Below, one piece after another: positions 21,151-33,585 of a DNA stretch of 64,000 nucleotides. The translations under genes and the position numbers were made by a program. Each line of letters begins with the position of its first letter. Position 1 is the stretch's first letter. Source of the DNA: Ochotona curzoniae (taxonomy: Eukaryota; Chordata; Mammalia; Lagomorpha; Ochotonidae). The notes under the pieces were generated by a model. That model was not told the DNA's origin. It saw only the letters and a list, made by a program, of their open reading frames with translations, and did no database searches. The DNA lies in NCBI RefSeq assembly GCF_017591425.1, contig NW_024466218.1, positions 14,708,001 to 14,772,000 on the forward strand, read 5' to 3'.

Positions 21151-23635
21151 GCTTCCATCAATAAGTAAGTCTAAAGACTCATTTTCTTTAGGTAGACTTT
21201 TGCATAGTTGCCAACTCAGGCGTTTCCACAGTTTTCAGTTCCTCTATTATTGGAGAAATTATGTTTTCCAGGTATTACCTTTAATACGTATGTAGTAGTT
21301 GAAGAAAAAATATCTTTTTCTGAATTTGGAAAATGAAACATGTTTCAAAAACTCAGTGTTTTGCTGTCTTAACACAGAAGCTGGGAGATAGTCCTGAATA
21401 CATAAGTTCCATGATTCCTGTAGAAGCAGAATACAAGTTATTCCACCTCATATGTTACCAAAAGCCCACGCTTACCTGGATGTCTGTGTCTCCATGGACT
21501 TCTGCTGGCATATATCTTTTGTTCTGTTTCGGTTTTGTTTCTAACCATTTAACATCATTATTTTAATTAGTCAGAACATTGCTGAAAAGTCTTTGATTGT
21601 TTTTGGCAATCCACCCGAACAGTTCGAATGGCCCATTAAATGCATGACTTATGGGCTACTGTTGCATTAGTTAATTTATTTTCTTCCTCAGTGACTGAAG
21701 GAATGGTCCTCAGTCTACGCCTTTTGTTAAACTATGGAGAAAAGAAAGAATGAAAGAAGTTAAATACTATAAATAATCTTAAAGCCAGGTGTCCTCAGTT
21801 TGTATGAATATATTTTAAGGAAGTTGAAATCAGATTCATATCTTGCATCAAATGCATGCAGACAAATCAATACCATTTTTAATTAATTATAGAGATTTTC
21901 CATAGTCTTTCTTTAAATCAGGAATTAAGTCATCCCACTACAGAGTTTTGAATCATACTTACAGGCAACTTTATGCTAACTTCATGACAAGTGTATTACC
22001 CATTATATTCTATTATTAGTTTAAATTACAAAGATTGAAGTTGATTTTGGAGTTGAAAAAGTATAGCAGAAGCACTTCTTATTTTTTTTTAATTTTTAAT
22101 AGATGATGAAGCTAAAAGTGATAATAGATGACATTTAACTTATTTTGTGCCAAGAATGGAAGTTTACTTTGTTCAAAACTTTCACCTTTTTCTGTTAATC
22201 ATATTCAACTTAACATGACACAATGTGTTTTCTCTTTAGTTCCCTACTTTCCATGAATGAATTTCTAATTATTCAGTTAAAGTTATATTTCCAGTTATAT
22301 ACTTATCTGTGTCCTTTTGGGTGCTTAGGACAGAGCTAAGTAAACTCTAAATGTTACTGCATTTTTTTTTCTCTGCAAATTTTTCTCAGGAAAATGGAAT
22401 TCAGTTAGGAAGCTAAGTGGAATGTCACAGGAAGTTGTGTTCAGTGGTCTTTGTGCTGGCATTACGGCCGCTGTGACTGAAATCCAACCTACTGCTCACG
22501 CTGGTGAGGCCAGTCCCTGATGGCTGACTGTTTATCCTCGCTTTGCCCACTTCACAAAAATTCATAATTATGTGAATTCTATGCAACTTGCATTCTGCAA
22601 TAATATTTCAGGAATTTTAATACAGATGTACTATAATATCCTACCACTTTACCTTGACATTTGAATTTTTTTTCCCCTCATGGAACACCAGGGTTACTTT
22701 CATTACAAATATTATGGATTTTATGATTTCATTATAATACAAATCCATAGAAACTTAAGGTTTAGAAAATAGAATCATTAGTTATATCTTCAGGGCATAA
22801 CTATAGTCACCTAGAAGAACCTTGTAAAGTTGTCATAAAATGATACATAAGGCATGTTAAATGACTTATCAATAGGGAATGTGGCTGAGCAACAACATTT
22901 TTGGCAGCTATGGGTATAAGTGACACTGTGTTTAGGGAAGAAACACTCAAATGACTACAAGACCGTACAATTCAGTGCTTTCTGACAAACTGAAGTACTG
23001 CCATTAAAAGGTGCACTAAAAGGGTACACATGACGGCAGGGGAGACTAATTCAAGTCTTAGAAATGGGCTAATTTCTCTAACTGTAATGTTTTAAATTTG
23101 TGTGAACTCAAAACAACTATAACAAAAGACATCCATTTCTGTTCTCTATTGTTTGTAACCAACGCTACAGTTCAAATGACATCGAGCTACTACTTCCAAG
23201 TCTCTCCCCACGTTACAAACCCTTGCAGAAGTACCAGTCATTCAGGCAAACCCTGGAACTTGAACAGCGCGTCCAGGTTCATCACTGTCGAGAAGAAACA
23301 TCAGGGAGCCCAGTCATGGTCTCTTCTTCAGAGACATCCACGTTTTCAGAGCTTCTCAACCTCCCAAGACTGAACCCTGCCTTGTCCACTCTTTATCAAT
23401 ACCTTTTTCCTCCTTCACTTGAAGACCTTCCTTTGCTCTTGGTAGCACTCTGCTTGTCACACACCTTTTTCTTCAAGCTTGTGTGGATCACATTTTTTCC
23501 CTCCTTGCAAGTAAAAATAATGGGAGATGTTGAGTTTAGTCATCGAATTAATCTACAATGTAAGCATTTGAATATTTCAATAGCAAGTAGAGTTCTCTGG
23601 CAAAATTAAATTAATAAGAGATATAGAGATAGTAA
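21151..23635. other. No gene seen
   Basis: About 2.5 kb with no clear repeat. Frames at 21333-21566, 23098-23373 and 23223-23609 were read and show no family signature. A segment near 22310-22365 faintly resembles an L2 3' end, too weak to call. Confidence 0.45.
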
Positions 23636-24060
23636 TAAATTCATGTGAGGGGATTTATTAGAATTGCTTCATGCACAATAGAGGCAGAGGTGTCCTCCAA
23701 CATGGCTGTCTCTAAGATGGAGATACCAGGAATTTTGTAGCTGGCTCAGTCTAAAACTCAATGGTTTTACACTCAAGGAAACAAAGGCTTTAACTCTTGG
23801 TCCTATGCCAAAGGCCAAAACACCTGAGAAACGCATAGGTTCAGTACCTGGATACTCAAGACTGATGAGCCAGTTCTGGTGCTCAAGGGTGAAAGAGGGT
23901 CTCAGGTTCAGAAAATAGAGGGGACATCATCTATGCTCCTCTTTTTTTTTTTAAATTTGGTTATTTGGCTGGTACCCACATAGTTTGAGGGTCCATCTTC
24001 TTAACTGTGTTTCTAGATCCCACAGCAATCTCCTCTCACAGATGGACCTAGAAATAACCA
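23636..24060. repeat. Probable interspersed repeat, class unknown
   Basis: The phrase 'ggggatttattagaattgct' followed by 'tggctgtctctaagatggag' and 'ataccaggaattttgtagct' resembles a dispersed mammalian repeat I have seen before but cannot name. It contains an internal T-run at 23942-23953. I cannot assign class or orientation. Confidence 0.3.
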
Positions 24061-24204
24061 CTTTTCAATTTTCTAGGATTTCTGAATCGAGGCAAGCTGA
24101 TACTTAAAGTTACTCATATGAAATACAATATTAAACATTTGACTAAACTAACAAATGGACAAGACAGAAGTTTGGAAAACTGACAACTGCTCTGAGCATC
24201 AATG

Positions 24205-24237
24205 ATTTATTATTATTATTATTGTTATTATTATTTG
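24205..24237. repeat. (TTA)n microsatellite
   Basis: About eleven ATT/TTA units with one G interruption. It encodes the Asn run in an otherwise meaningless antisense frame. Confidence 0.9.
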
Positions 24238-24925
24238 AGTGGAGGAAATTCCAAAGAAACTCAGAAAATGAATGGGAAGGGATGGTCTTTGTGTGAAGAA
24301 TAACAGAGACACAAATATCAAATTCTGAGCTGCAATAACTAAAAGTGAGATGATTCAATATTAAAAATATTTGAATTATTTCAATGTTTTTTGTTAAATA
24401 GGAGTGTTTTTTGAAATTACAAAAGGTGGACCAGGATCCACACACCCTTCAAAAAGTAAAGGGTTTTTGTTTTATTTTAAATGTGAATGCTATTTCCTAG
24501 ACCATAAGTAGAGAGATATCAGAAGAGAGAAGCATACAATCAGAAAAGAAGTACGCAAGTAGTAAATGCTAGAAATTAATTTATCTGGCAACGTATTTTA
24601 AAAGACTGATAGTGCGAGAGGCATGACCACTGAGAGAGGAAGACAAAGCATTCAGCAATGCAGAGAAAATGCTCAAAGTTTTCAGAGGGAATGCAGTGCA
24701 CAGACCTGTTCCCACAAAACAAGTAAATAATTAAGATATGCAACAGAGACGATAGGAAAGGGCAAACTTAACACTGGAGTCGTTCACAGCTGAACACGGC
24801 TGCTAAGTATGGAGAAAGTGACAATATGCAAAGCAAAGTGAGCTCAAGAGAATTTTGAACACAATTTGCTACCGTTCTTTACAATCCTTATGCTAAGTGA
24901 TATTTCTTGCCCACAGAAACTGTAC
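24238..24925. other. No gene seen
   Basis: Purine-rich on the plus strand but without a recognisable repeat or frame. Confidence 0.45.
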
Positions 24926-24929
24926 CCAC

Positions 24930-25042
24930 GACTGCTCTTCCAGGCCACAATCAGGGAGTGACGTGGGGAGCGGGGTCCCTGGGAGGATCCTGGTGTGTGC
25001 ACAGTGAGGACTGAAGCAGCTATACCACCGCACCGGGCCCAA
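24930..25042 (-). mobile_element. CSINE 5' fragment, minus strand
   Basis: The segment 'ccaggccacaatcagggagt' near 24942 leads through a changed middle to 'accaccgcaccgggccc' at 25024-25040, the complement of the SINE 5' end. Only the tRNA-like half remains. It lies 30 bp from the next full copy in the same orientation. Confidence 0.7.
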
Positions 25043-25073
25043 TCTTCAGTACTTCTCAAACTCTGTCTTTATT

Positions 25074-25421
25074 TTTTTTAAGATTTAATTAATTAATTAA
25101 TTTATTTATTTATTTATTCATTGGAAAGGCGGATATACAGAGAGGAGAGAGAGGAAGATCTTCTGTCTGATGATTCACCACCAAGTGAGCGCAACCGCCA
25201 GAGCTGCGCCAATCTGAAGCCAGGAGCCTAGAATCTCCTCCAGGTCTCTCATGTGGGTGCAGGGTCCCAAGGCTTATGAGCCTTCTTTGACTTCTTTCCC
25301 AGGCCACAAGCAGGGAGCTGGATGGGAAGTGGAGGCGCCGGGATTAGAACCAGCACCCACATGGGCTCCCGGGCGCCTTCAAGATGAGGACCTTAGCCAT
25401 TACGCTGTCACGCCGGGCCCT
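25074..25421 (-). mobile_element. CSINE, full length, minus strand
   Basis: A long complement of the tail (ATTA/TTTA repeats, 25085-25119) is followed by 'ttggaaaggcggatatacag', 'gaagatcttctgtctgatga', 'gggtgcagggtcccaaggct' and ends 'tgtcacgccgggccc'. It is fairly close to the young copies, with one visible internal change where 'gcctagaatctcctcc' replaces the usual repeat-like segment. Confidence 0.92.
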
Positions 25422-25959
25422 AGATGATTTCTTATTTTTTCAAAGCATGTAAGTAAAATTTGGCTTAAATTGTTGAGAATTACAGGCTTGTACAACTGCA
25501 TACAAGTACATAAATACATGAGCATATGTATGTATGTACACGTGTGTGTCCCAAATACGAGGCTTTATTTTGTCAGTTTATGATAGTCTGAAACACTATC
25601 TTCTTCCCGGGACCTCTGCTACAGGCGTAGGAACGGGGTACAGGAGAATCAATGAGAGACAGCGATAGACACATACTGACGTCATACTGACGTCATAGTG
25701 GATTATCTTCTGACAGATCACTTATGAGCTTCCAAAAACAAGTAGATCAGCATGTCAAATGATGAAACGAATTTATGTTTAACACCTCAAACCCAAGGGA
25801 CACGATAGTAGACAGTAGCTCACAAAGCTATTCAGTGATTGAGATACAGAACTAACACTGACCACCAAAGAAGTTAACTAGCGGAGTATTCAATGCGATA
25901 TGCAATTATTGACTATTTTTGTATATCTGTAAGCATTTGTTTTCCTATTTGATTGAAAG
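25422..25959. promoter_or_regulatory. Intergenic stretch with tandem CRE palindromes (25677-25695)
   Basis: No gene. The 8-bp cAMP-response palindrome TGACGTCA occurs twice, at 25677-25684 and 25688-25695, within a direct repeat of 'atactgacgtc'. Spacing start to start is 11 bp, one helical turn. CREB/ATF factors bind this motif in general, but nothing here shows that these copies are used: there is no nearby TATA box, CpG island or transcript evidence. Confidence 0.4.
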
Positions 25960-27590
25960 AAAATGTAAACAACATAAAATATATGCCACATACTTAATAT
26001 TAAAGAGTTAAAGAGGTTATACTAATAGCAGACAAAATATACTTAAATGTATATGAGAAAAAAAGACATAGTGGAAAAAGGTCACAATTTTCAGGAGTAT
26101 TTAATGATTTTTAGTAAATATTTTCCTACCAATAGTTCAGGAAAAAAAATAAAACAAACAAACAAACCTATAAGGATTGAAAGAAGAAATGGAACCAGAT
26201 GTCAGTTTTCATATCCAATAATGAATAGAAAAACCACATAGAAAACAATTTAGAAACATCAGATTTAACCAAGACTACAGCACATTAGAAGTAGGAGCAT
26301 CTACATATAGAACTTTCTGCCCATAACACAGCACGTGTTCTCAAGCACAGGTCATTCTTCAGAGGAAATCATGTGTTAGATCCCCAGATAAGCTTCTAGG
26401 GATTTGAAAGCACTGAAAATATATTTTTTAATTAAACTTTAATATGAATAGAACAGGGTTAAAATCAACAGCAAAATGAATGTTGGTAAATTCACAAATA
26501 TTTGGCTATTAAATCTGTTTATAAAAAGGAACAAATAATAAGAATGATTAAAAATAAAGTTGAAATGAATAAAATGAAAAGAGGTACAAACACTCATATG
26601 AGGAAGTTCATAGAGAAAAAGAAATATCTAACCATTAGGTATGGTTGGAGAAGAAAAAGAATCCAAATAAAATTATTTTCTTTTTCTTTTAAAAATTGGG
26701 AAACACCAAAATGAAAAGAAGCGCAATGTTGGCTAACATAAGTATTAGAGACTAAATAAATAAAATGGACATCATACAGGCCATGGAGAAAATAATCACA
26801 GACAGAAAGAACCAAAGTGGAATGTCTTTAACTAATAACTGGACACAGGAAACCAAGACTAAGCAGGAGAGCTGGGAGTAAAAACAGAAAAGAAAGAATA
26901 AAAAAGCAGAGCCGTGATAAGATGTTTAAGACTGGAATCATTTTTCTTAACACAGAAAGAAAGATGGAATCCATTGTGAACACATTAATGAGCTCTTACC
27001 TTTATGGTAAACCTATTTTGATGACTGTGCCACAGCAATTTATTTGGGCAAATAATAATCATTCAACCAATTGTACTGGGTTGAATCACTCTAGCTCCAA
27101 AGGAATGAAGTACGTTGTACGATGTAAGTAAATAAACCTGAAAATATGAGGGATTTGATGAGAAGAAACTCAGGAACTCACGCAAGTCACAGGAATCCAG
27201 GCATTTGTACCATCATATGCTGCCTCCCTGGCACATTAGTAGGAAGGCATGCACAAAACAGAGATGAAATGTAGTCTTATGCATGCTGACTTGAGATGCA
27301 GGCATCTTAAGTGGTAAGCTAAACTCAATGTGTGTTAAGACTTACCAAACTGGGGTATTTTATTCAGCATATGTAAATAACCCCAAAACATTGGTTATAC
27401 AACAAGCAACACAATTAAAGACCAAGTAAGAAAATCAGTATACAGTCTGAATACCCATTATGAAAAAGAAAATGAATACAAGTCAATAAACTCACAGAAG
27501 TAAAACTGTTGCTATTAATCACCACAGAAATGCAAATCAAAACTTAAATGACAAGATATCACACAGTATTTATGTGTGAAGAAAATAGCT

Positions 27591-27635
<45 letters not shown>

Positions 27636-27960
27636 TACCTCCCTCCCTCTGCCTGAGCTCCTGTCCCTATGCTGCTGGAATAAAAGACCTTCTAGTTGAA
27701 AAGAAAACGTTAGACCAAAAATGGTTCATATTGTATGCTTCCAGTTAAATGAAAAATCCCCAATAAACAAAGAATGGGAAAATATAATATTAGCACACAG
27801 ACATGGAGGGAGGGGCAAAGGAGAGTGCTCGCTAGTGCGTACAGGATTTACTGCTGTGCGAAACACTAATGATTATGGAACTATTTATGAACATGCTAAC
27901 GGCCACTAAAATCTACACTTCAAAAGAGCTACCTTTACATTGCTATAAATAAATGATATT
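25960..27960 (+). mobile_element. Ancient L1, ORF2 to 3' UTR, plus strand
   Basis: Segments colinear with an old L1 can be followed: 'ctaatagcagacaaaatata' near 26022 and 'gttctcaagcacaggtcatt' near 26336 (endonuclease part of ORF2), 'ttggtaaattcacaaatatt' near 26483, then the late region 'accacagaaatgcaaatcaa' near 27521 (ORF2 3' end), and 'cactaatgattatggaacta' with 'aatctacacttcaaaa' near 27865-27925 (3' UTR). No frame is intact. Large internal deletions are evident because 2 kb covers more than 3 kb of a full element. Confidence 0.55.
27593..27632. repeat. (CT)n microsatellite
   Basis: Twenty CT units followed by imperfect CT-rich sequence to about 27650. It sits inside the ancient L1. 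Confidence 0.95.
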
Positions 27961-28705
27961 TCTACCCTAAAAAGGCAAAACATCTTCAAATACATACATA
28001 CAATATTTCAGTTCCATTGAATATGACATTTTGTCTGTAAATCAAGACATTTCTGGCAACTGAAGACCAAAAGAATGGATTTGAAACTTTTGCCATTGAT
28101 GAAATCACCAACAACAGCAATACAGGAAAAAACAAAATCAAAAAAGAAAACACCTGTTACAGCTTCATGTCTATAGCTACAAAAGTAAGAATTACTTGAA
28201 ATCAATAGAAGAAAAGACAGAATGTATAGGAAGAAGAAATTCTTTTAAACTGTGATTTTAAACAGGAATTGTTCGGTATTGTAAACATGACAGTGATATG
28301 GCGATAGTATGCTTTCCAAAATATATGTACAAAGAATAACATAGAATCAGTTGTGATTAAAATCTGCCTGCTATCAGCCTGCTCGCTTACTTTAAGTCCC
28401 ATAAGAGAGAATGTGCTATCTGGAATGAGAAAGTAGCCCTTTTGAGATGGCAGCATTTTATGGAAATTCAAAAATTATATTATTTCATGTGTGTCTCCTA
28501 TTTGCTTAGAAAGGAAAAGTTTTTCATTTTTATTATGGAGCTATGGGACTTCCTCTATTTTAGACACGAATCAGAGGAACTCATAGAAACAAGAGGAAGA
28601 ACTTTATCCAAAGTGTTCTTTGTAAAAAACGATGTATTTATTTACTAGAAAGTCAGCGTTAGAAAGAGAGAGTCAGCCTCACAAAGTATTACTAAGACAG
28701 TATTC
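27961..28705. other. No gene seen; possible small SINE scrap at 28628-28680
   Basis: Mostly unique sequence. The stretch 'gtatttatttactagaaagt' with 'agaaagagagagtcag' looks like the 3' end of an antisense CSINE truncated after about 55 bp. Confidence 0.4.
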
Positions 28706-29040
28706 TGGGCCGAGCACAGTACCCTAGAGGCTAATATCCTCATGTTGAACACACCAGGATCCCATATGGGTGCTGGTTAGTGTCCCAGTGGTCTTGCTTC
28801 CCATCCAGCTCCCTGTTGTGGCCCAGCAAAGCAGTTGAGGATGGCCCAAAGTCTTGGAACCCTGCACCCGCATGGGAGACCCAGAAGAGGCTCCTGGCTA
28901 CTGGCTTCAGATTGGCTCAGCTCCGGCCGTTGTGGCCACTTGTGGAGTGAATCAACGGATGGGAGATCTTCCTCCTTGTCTCTTCTCCTCTTTGTTTACC
29001 TACCTTTCCAATAAAAATAAAATGTCTTTTAAAAAAACAT
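28706..29040 (+). mobile_element. CSINE, full length, plus strand, short target duplication
   Basis: Runs from 'ggccgagcacagtaccctag' through 'ccatccagctccctgttgtg', 'ggagtgaatcaacggatggg' and 'acctttccaataaaaataaa' to an A-rich tail. The 8-bp string 'tattctgg' occurs at 28701-28708 and again at 29041-29048, consistent with a target duplication. Confidence 0.9.
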
Positions 29041-29048
29041 TATTCTGG

Positions 29049-30924
29049 ATGACAGCTGGTCATTGATGTAACATGCATGGGATTTGATTTCTTGATGACA
29101 ATTTAGTTCAGAGTAGTAACTGTGCAAATGTCAAGAACAGTCTGGGTTGCATCACACATGAACCAACAGCTCAGAACTCAATCAGATTTTCAGTAAGCTA
29201 TGTACTGGAGTCATTATCTCATAACTCCCATTGTTTATATTAGCAAGAAGCTGGATCAGATGTGGTGGACTGAAACGTGGCTTCCATGTTCACTATGGGT
29301 TGCAGGTATCTTAAGCGCTGTCTTAATGACTGCCCCTCAGGCTGTATTATTACGTGACCACATATCTTGTATTTTGTTTCAGTAACTCAAGTTTTATCAT
29401 ATGTCTCCCATTTTCCGTATTAGTCATTTATATTTAAAGATTACCCATCACAATTTCATGGTCCTTAAGGACACGAGGCCACTTCTCCATATTGCAGAGT
29501 CTATCCTGTGTGGTTTCCACTGCTGTCAGTTTTACAAGGGAAACAGAGGAAAGGAAATAGGGAGGGAAAGAATGAGGAAGAGAGAAATATGGCTCTGCAT
29601 TTTATGACAACTTTTATGTGTGCCGATTTGTCATATATATTAAGAACTTTCTGAGAGCAATATTAAATGTCACACATTTTTGTATTTTTCCACAATGTGT
29701 ACCTGTGTGGCTTATATAAAATTCAGAAGGAAAAACCCAATGACCGAACCTAAGTGATATGTTTATTTCATTTAGCTTGGATTATATTTATTCAGTTCAT
29801 TTCCAGAATTTATTTTACAGAAATTTCTTGATAACCATTTTAATTTATGACTTCTCCCAAAAGCCAGGAAGTGATGTCATCAAATCTGTGTAGCAGCATT
29901 AGGGACAAAAACGGGAACAGGTGGAGTGGCTGCTGCTGTGTGTAGATGGGACATTTATGAATAGTTCAGCACACACACTTGAGTTCACTGATGTCACTGC
30001 CAGGCAGCTCAGAGTTTGGCTGTCGAACCAGACACACGGGAGGCTGTTGTTGAACATTTGCTAGTTGATTGATTACTCCACGACCGTTTTGCAGTTCCAA
30101 GCTAACCAAAGTAGCATTCTATAATACAGCTCTGACAGTTTTTCTTTACTATTTATTCATTTACATCTCCCACCTTAGCCGAAATTTAGAAACCCGGTCA
30201 CTGCCTTGTATGAATTATAGTAATTTCACTAGAGAGTATTGCTTGCAATCAGCCAGAAGTGGGAGAGAGTCTGCCAGAAGCATTAGTTTCAGGGGAATAA
30301 AAATTGCTCATTCATAATTTTGTGTGTGTGGTCTATGAGCTGTAAAGACCACTTAAGGTCACTGCTTCCTACAGTATTAGGTAAACATTTAAGAGGTAAA
30401 TACTTTTATCCGTCTTTGCTTCCAGCAAAGAAGTAGACCATGAAAACTCCAGAGGACTGCCTTGATATATGTTTCCAGCTTATTATTCTCCCTGAGTTTA
30501 GTATGCAGTAATGTTCCTTGTACGTGGACAAGGTAACTGGACTCTGTTCAGCTGGACTGTGTTCAGTTTTTAACTGGACTGTGAGGGAATAAAAGGTGCT
30601 TTTCTGAATGTTATACATACGTATGTATGCATATGTTATATATTATAAATTTTGCATATTTGACATGTTTATATATGTACATATGAAAAGAGAGAGGAAG
30701 CAGGAAAAAAAGAGAATTTCATTTTCTGTTCATGAGAAGGGTTTTTACACAGAGGAAAATGCACATGTCCTTTAATCTGTGAATTTATAGGTACTTAAGG
30801 AACAAGTAATGACTGAGGAAATGAAAATGAGGTCACTGTATCCAAACACATCTCAGGGAGCTATTATTTAGACTAGGGGTTAAGTTTCCCATGCAGAACA
30901 CAGAGTGTCTAGTATGGATTTTCA
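29049..30924. other. No gene seen
   Basis: Unique-looking sequence. Frames at 29200-29607, 30069-30317 and 30406-30618 show no family signature. A TATGTA/CATATG-rich tract is at 30613-30685. Confidence 0.45.
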
Positions 30925-31160
30925 GCTAGGGGTCCTAACTCCAGGCTCGGGGAGGCAGTGGAGGTAGATCCAGCCCCTGCGATCCTGTACACACACAGTA
31001 GCTCCTAGCTCCCTGCATGTGCCCGTGTGGGGGATCGAGCCTATGAATGAGAACACACATTCTCTCTTTTTCCTCTCATTTTTTCTCTGCTTGACTCTCT
31101 TTATTGTTATAAATTTCCTCCATTCTTTCTGCCTTCCAAATAACAACAACAACAACAATA
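30925..31160 (+). mobile_element. Degenerate CSINE, plus strand
   Basis: The run 'cctgcatgtgcccgtgtggg', 'gaatgagaacacacattctc' and a CT-rich stretch to 'ttctgccttccaaataacaa' follows the last two thirds of the SINE, and the start is very diverged. It ends in a short (AAC)n at 31142-31157, a modified tail. Confidence 0.5.
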
Positions 31161-31197
31161 GTTATAAATAGATCTATTTGTCATTACTTTGTGCTTT

Positions 31198-31279
31198 CAT
31201 ATATAATATAATGTAATATAACATAACATAACATAATATAATATAATATAATATAATATAATGTAATATAATATAAATA
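31198..31279. repeat. (TAATA)n pentanucleotide array
   Basis: About sixteen 5-bp units, mostly ATAAT with ATAAC and ATGTA variants in blocks. The variant blocks suggest at least two rounds of unit duplication. Confidence 0.92.
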
Positions 31280-33489
31280 ATGGTAATTACTACTTTGCCA
31301 GTGTGGATGATGTTACATTTTGTCTGCACAGCACATGGTTAGCTTTTGGTGTCTCAGTTGATAACGTCTGAATACTTTGAAGTGGTCAAGGTAATTACTT
31401 TCCTTATATTAATCTTTACTTTTACTTCTATGGTATATAAAGTATCTAATAGGTACTGTCAAATGTGTTTAATTTTGTTATGGAAGTCATGAACTTTCAA
31501 GAAGTTCCCACTAAATTTAACAAAGGTAGAAGAGTCATCACTTACTCTGATTTCCCTCTCTCTCACCTCTTTAACATGCATGGGGCTTATAATTCCTATA
31601 ACAGTAGATTTTAAGAAACTACTGTACAATAATAAACAAAAAATCTTACATAAACTCAATCTTAACTACTGATTCTGAACTGATGGAAACTTTTTGATTG
31701 TGGAAATTGATGGAATAGAAGAAAACTTTTCTTTCTAATTAAATGTAAACTTAATACAAATCTAAGAGGAATAAAAATCTCCACTCTTTCAAATCTGTGG
31801 ACAGCCACAAAGAAAAAAAAAACAGCTAGATAAATCTCTCTTCACGCTATGTCTTCCAACTGGCATGGAAGGACTGGAGGTGAAAAAGAAGAAAGCAGGG
31901 ACACATCTCTGCCCATTAACAAAATTAAAGGCTTTACTCTTCCGGGGAGAGTGTGATTTAAGGGCTAATCAGCACTGTGGTCCTTGCACAATATCTAAGA
32001 AAGTAGAAATTACTGGATACTGAATCTGTGCTAGGAAGCTCCAGGGGGAATCTGCATGCCTTCTGATAATATTTTTTTATGCCGTGCTTGAATATTCTTC
32101 CCCATGTGATTGGGTTTGTTTGCTAGATATAAAATGCAGGCACTGGCTAAGCGTCTGATGGTTTTTGCATGTGTTTGAGTAGAAAGCTTTACTTGTGCAG
32201 CTTAAGTTTCTGTGGTCAGCTTTCTCAACTCCATTGACAAGGACTCAAATGCTCTATTCGCTTTGCATAGTACCATTAAATTATTGAATGGCATTTGCGT
32301 TCATATGTCTTTAGAACATTGGCTTCAAATGAGTCATATGCAAAAGAAAGGTTTCATTTTTAGGCCGTTATTACCAGAAACAGTGCCATATGGAAAATGA
32401 TTCTAAAAGTATATTTCAGTTCATTCATGTGGGACGCAGCAAACTTTTCCAAGTTCTGTGTGCTGATGGTTCTTCAACGCCCAGGTTCCACTATCTGTAG
32501 AGTAAATATGTCATTTCTCACTTTTGTGGGGTCCAAAGATGAAAGCTGAGAAAATGTGGAAGGCAAACGTAAGTGAATAGGTTAGTGTTCATTCACTTTG
32601 TATGTATCTACATGAAATTGCAGCTGTAACCACTTAGCTTTGTTATGTCAGCACAGAGAATTGATTATGTGAATCTTAAAAGCACCCTCTATATTCTTAA
32701 AAAAATACCTACTAATCTCTACCATACTGAGCAATGTGGAATGGGTTTGTTTCATAGAAATTGTACAGATGCCATAGACTGAGAATTTAGTTAGCAAAAG
32801 CAATACTACACACACACCACTCAATGTAGAAACCTGACAGATCTTTCGGTACCTGATGTGTTGTCATGGTAATATGTTGTTGATTTCTTGTATGTCGTCA
32901 CCTCCTTTGAAAGGGACAAAGGTATAAAAACACGACTACTCAGAGTGGCCAATGATGCCAGTCACTGAAAGCAAAAACCATAGCCTTTTGAAACCTGTGA
33001 CAATCCATGTACCAAATGGCCAAATGACTGTCTCAGGCAAACATGTGATGTACCTTCAAAAATAAATGCATAAAATAAGAAAACAAAGTAAAAATGTACC
33101 GGTGACAAAAGACAGAAATTCCCCCGTTTTCAGACAGGTGAGGAAAGGAAATTTTAGCAATTCTTTTTCTCAGAATCATGCTTTCTTTTCTTCCACTGAT
33201 TTGTTTTTGAACCCAAATACTTTATTTCTGAGGACACCCATCAGCCATTATCTTCCTCTTTGCCAATAAATTATCTGACTTACATTTCTATTTTACAAAA
33301 TACCAAGGAATAACGTGTCAGAATAGTTCTGCTTTCCTAGACTAAGAGACAGAAAATCAATTGTTTTTGACTTTTGACCTCTTGAAGTTATCTTCCCCTG
33401 CCAGCCTTAACTAAAATAGTAGTGTGAACAGTGACTATCTGGAAGTGGGAGTCTTATAATGAAAAATAAATGAGGACTGAGGTTCAGGA
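31280..33489. other. No gene seen
   Basis: Two kilobases of unique-looking AT-rich DNA. Short frames (31459-31659 minus, 32212-32400 plus, 33066-33269 plus) have no domain. The 20-mer 'tttgacttttgacctcttga' at 33366-33385 recurs at 35293. Confidence 0.45.
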
Positions 33490-33585
33490 TTAACGCGTTG
33501 TTAGATGCAGACTAGTTACTTGTAAGTTACATGACTGACCAAACTCTCCAGTTTTCTTTTCATTAAATGGTCTAGCATTATTTGA
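33490..33585 (+). mobile_element. MIR-like SINE fragment
   Basis: The order 'gcagactagttacttgtaag', 'ttacatgactgaccaaactc' and 'tccagttttcttttcattaa' followed by 'atgg' tracks the MIR core. It is ancient and short. Confidence 0.45.

Noticed and set aside
22440..22540. Possible CSINE or processed pseudogene piece ('tacggccgctgtgactgaaa')
   Set aside because: GC content is higher than the flanks but the order of SINE landmarks is absent and no frame is recognisable.
23098..23609. Overlapping 91 and 128 codon frames, considered as a possible exon
   Set aside because: No family signature, no convincing splice sites, and composition typical of chance frames.
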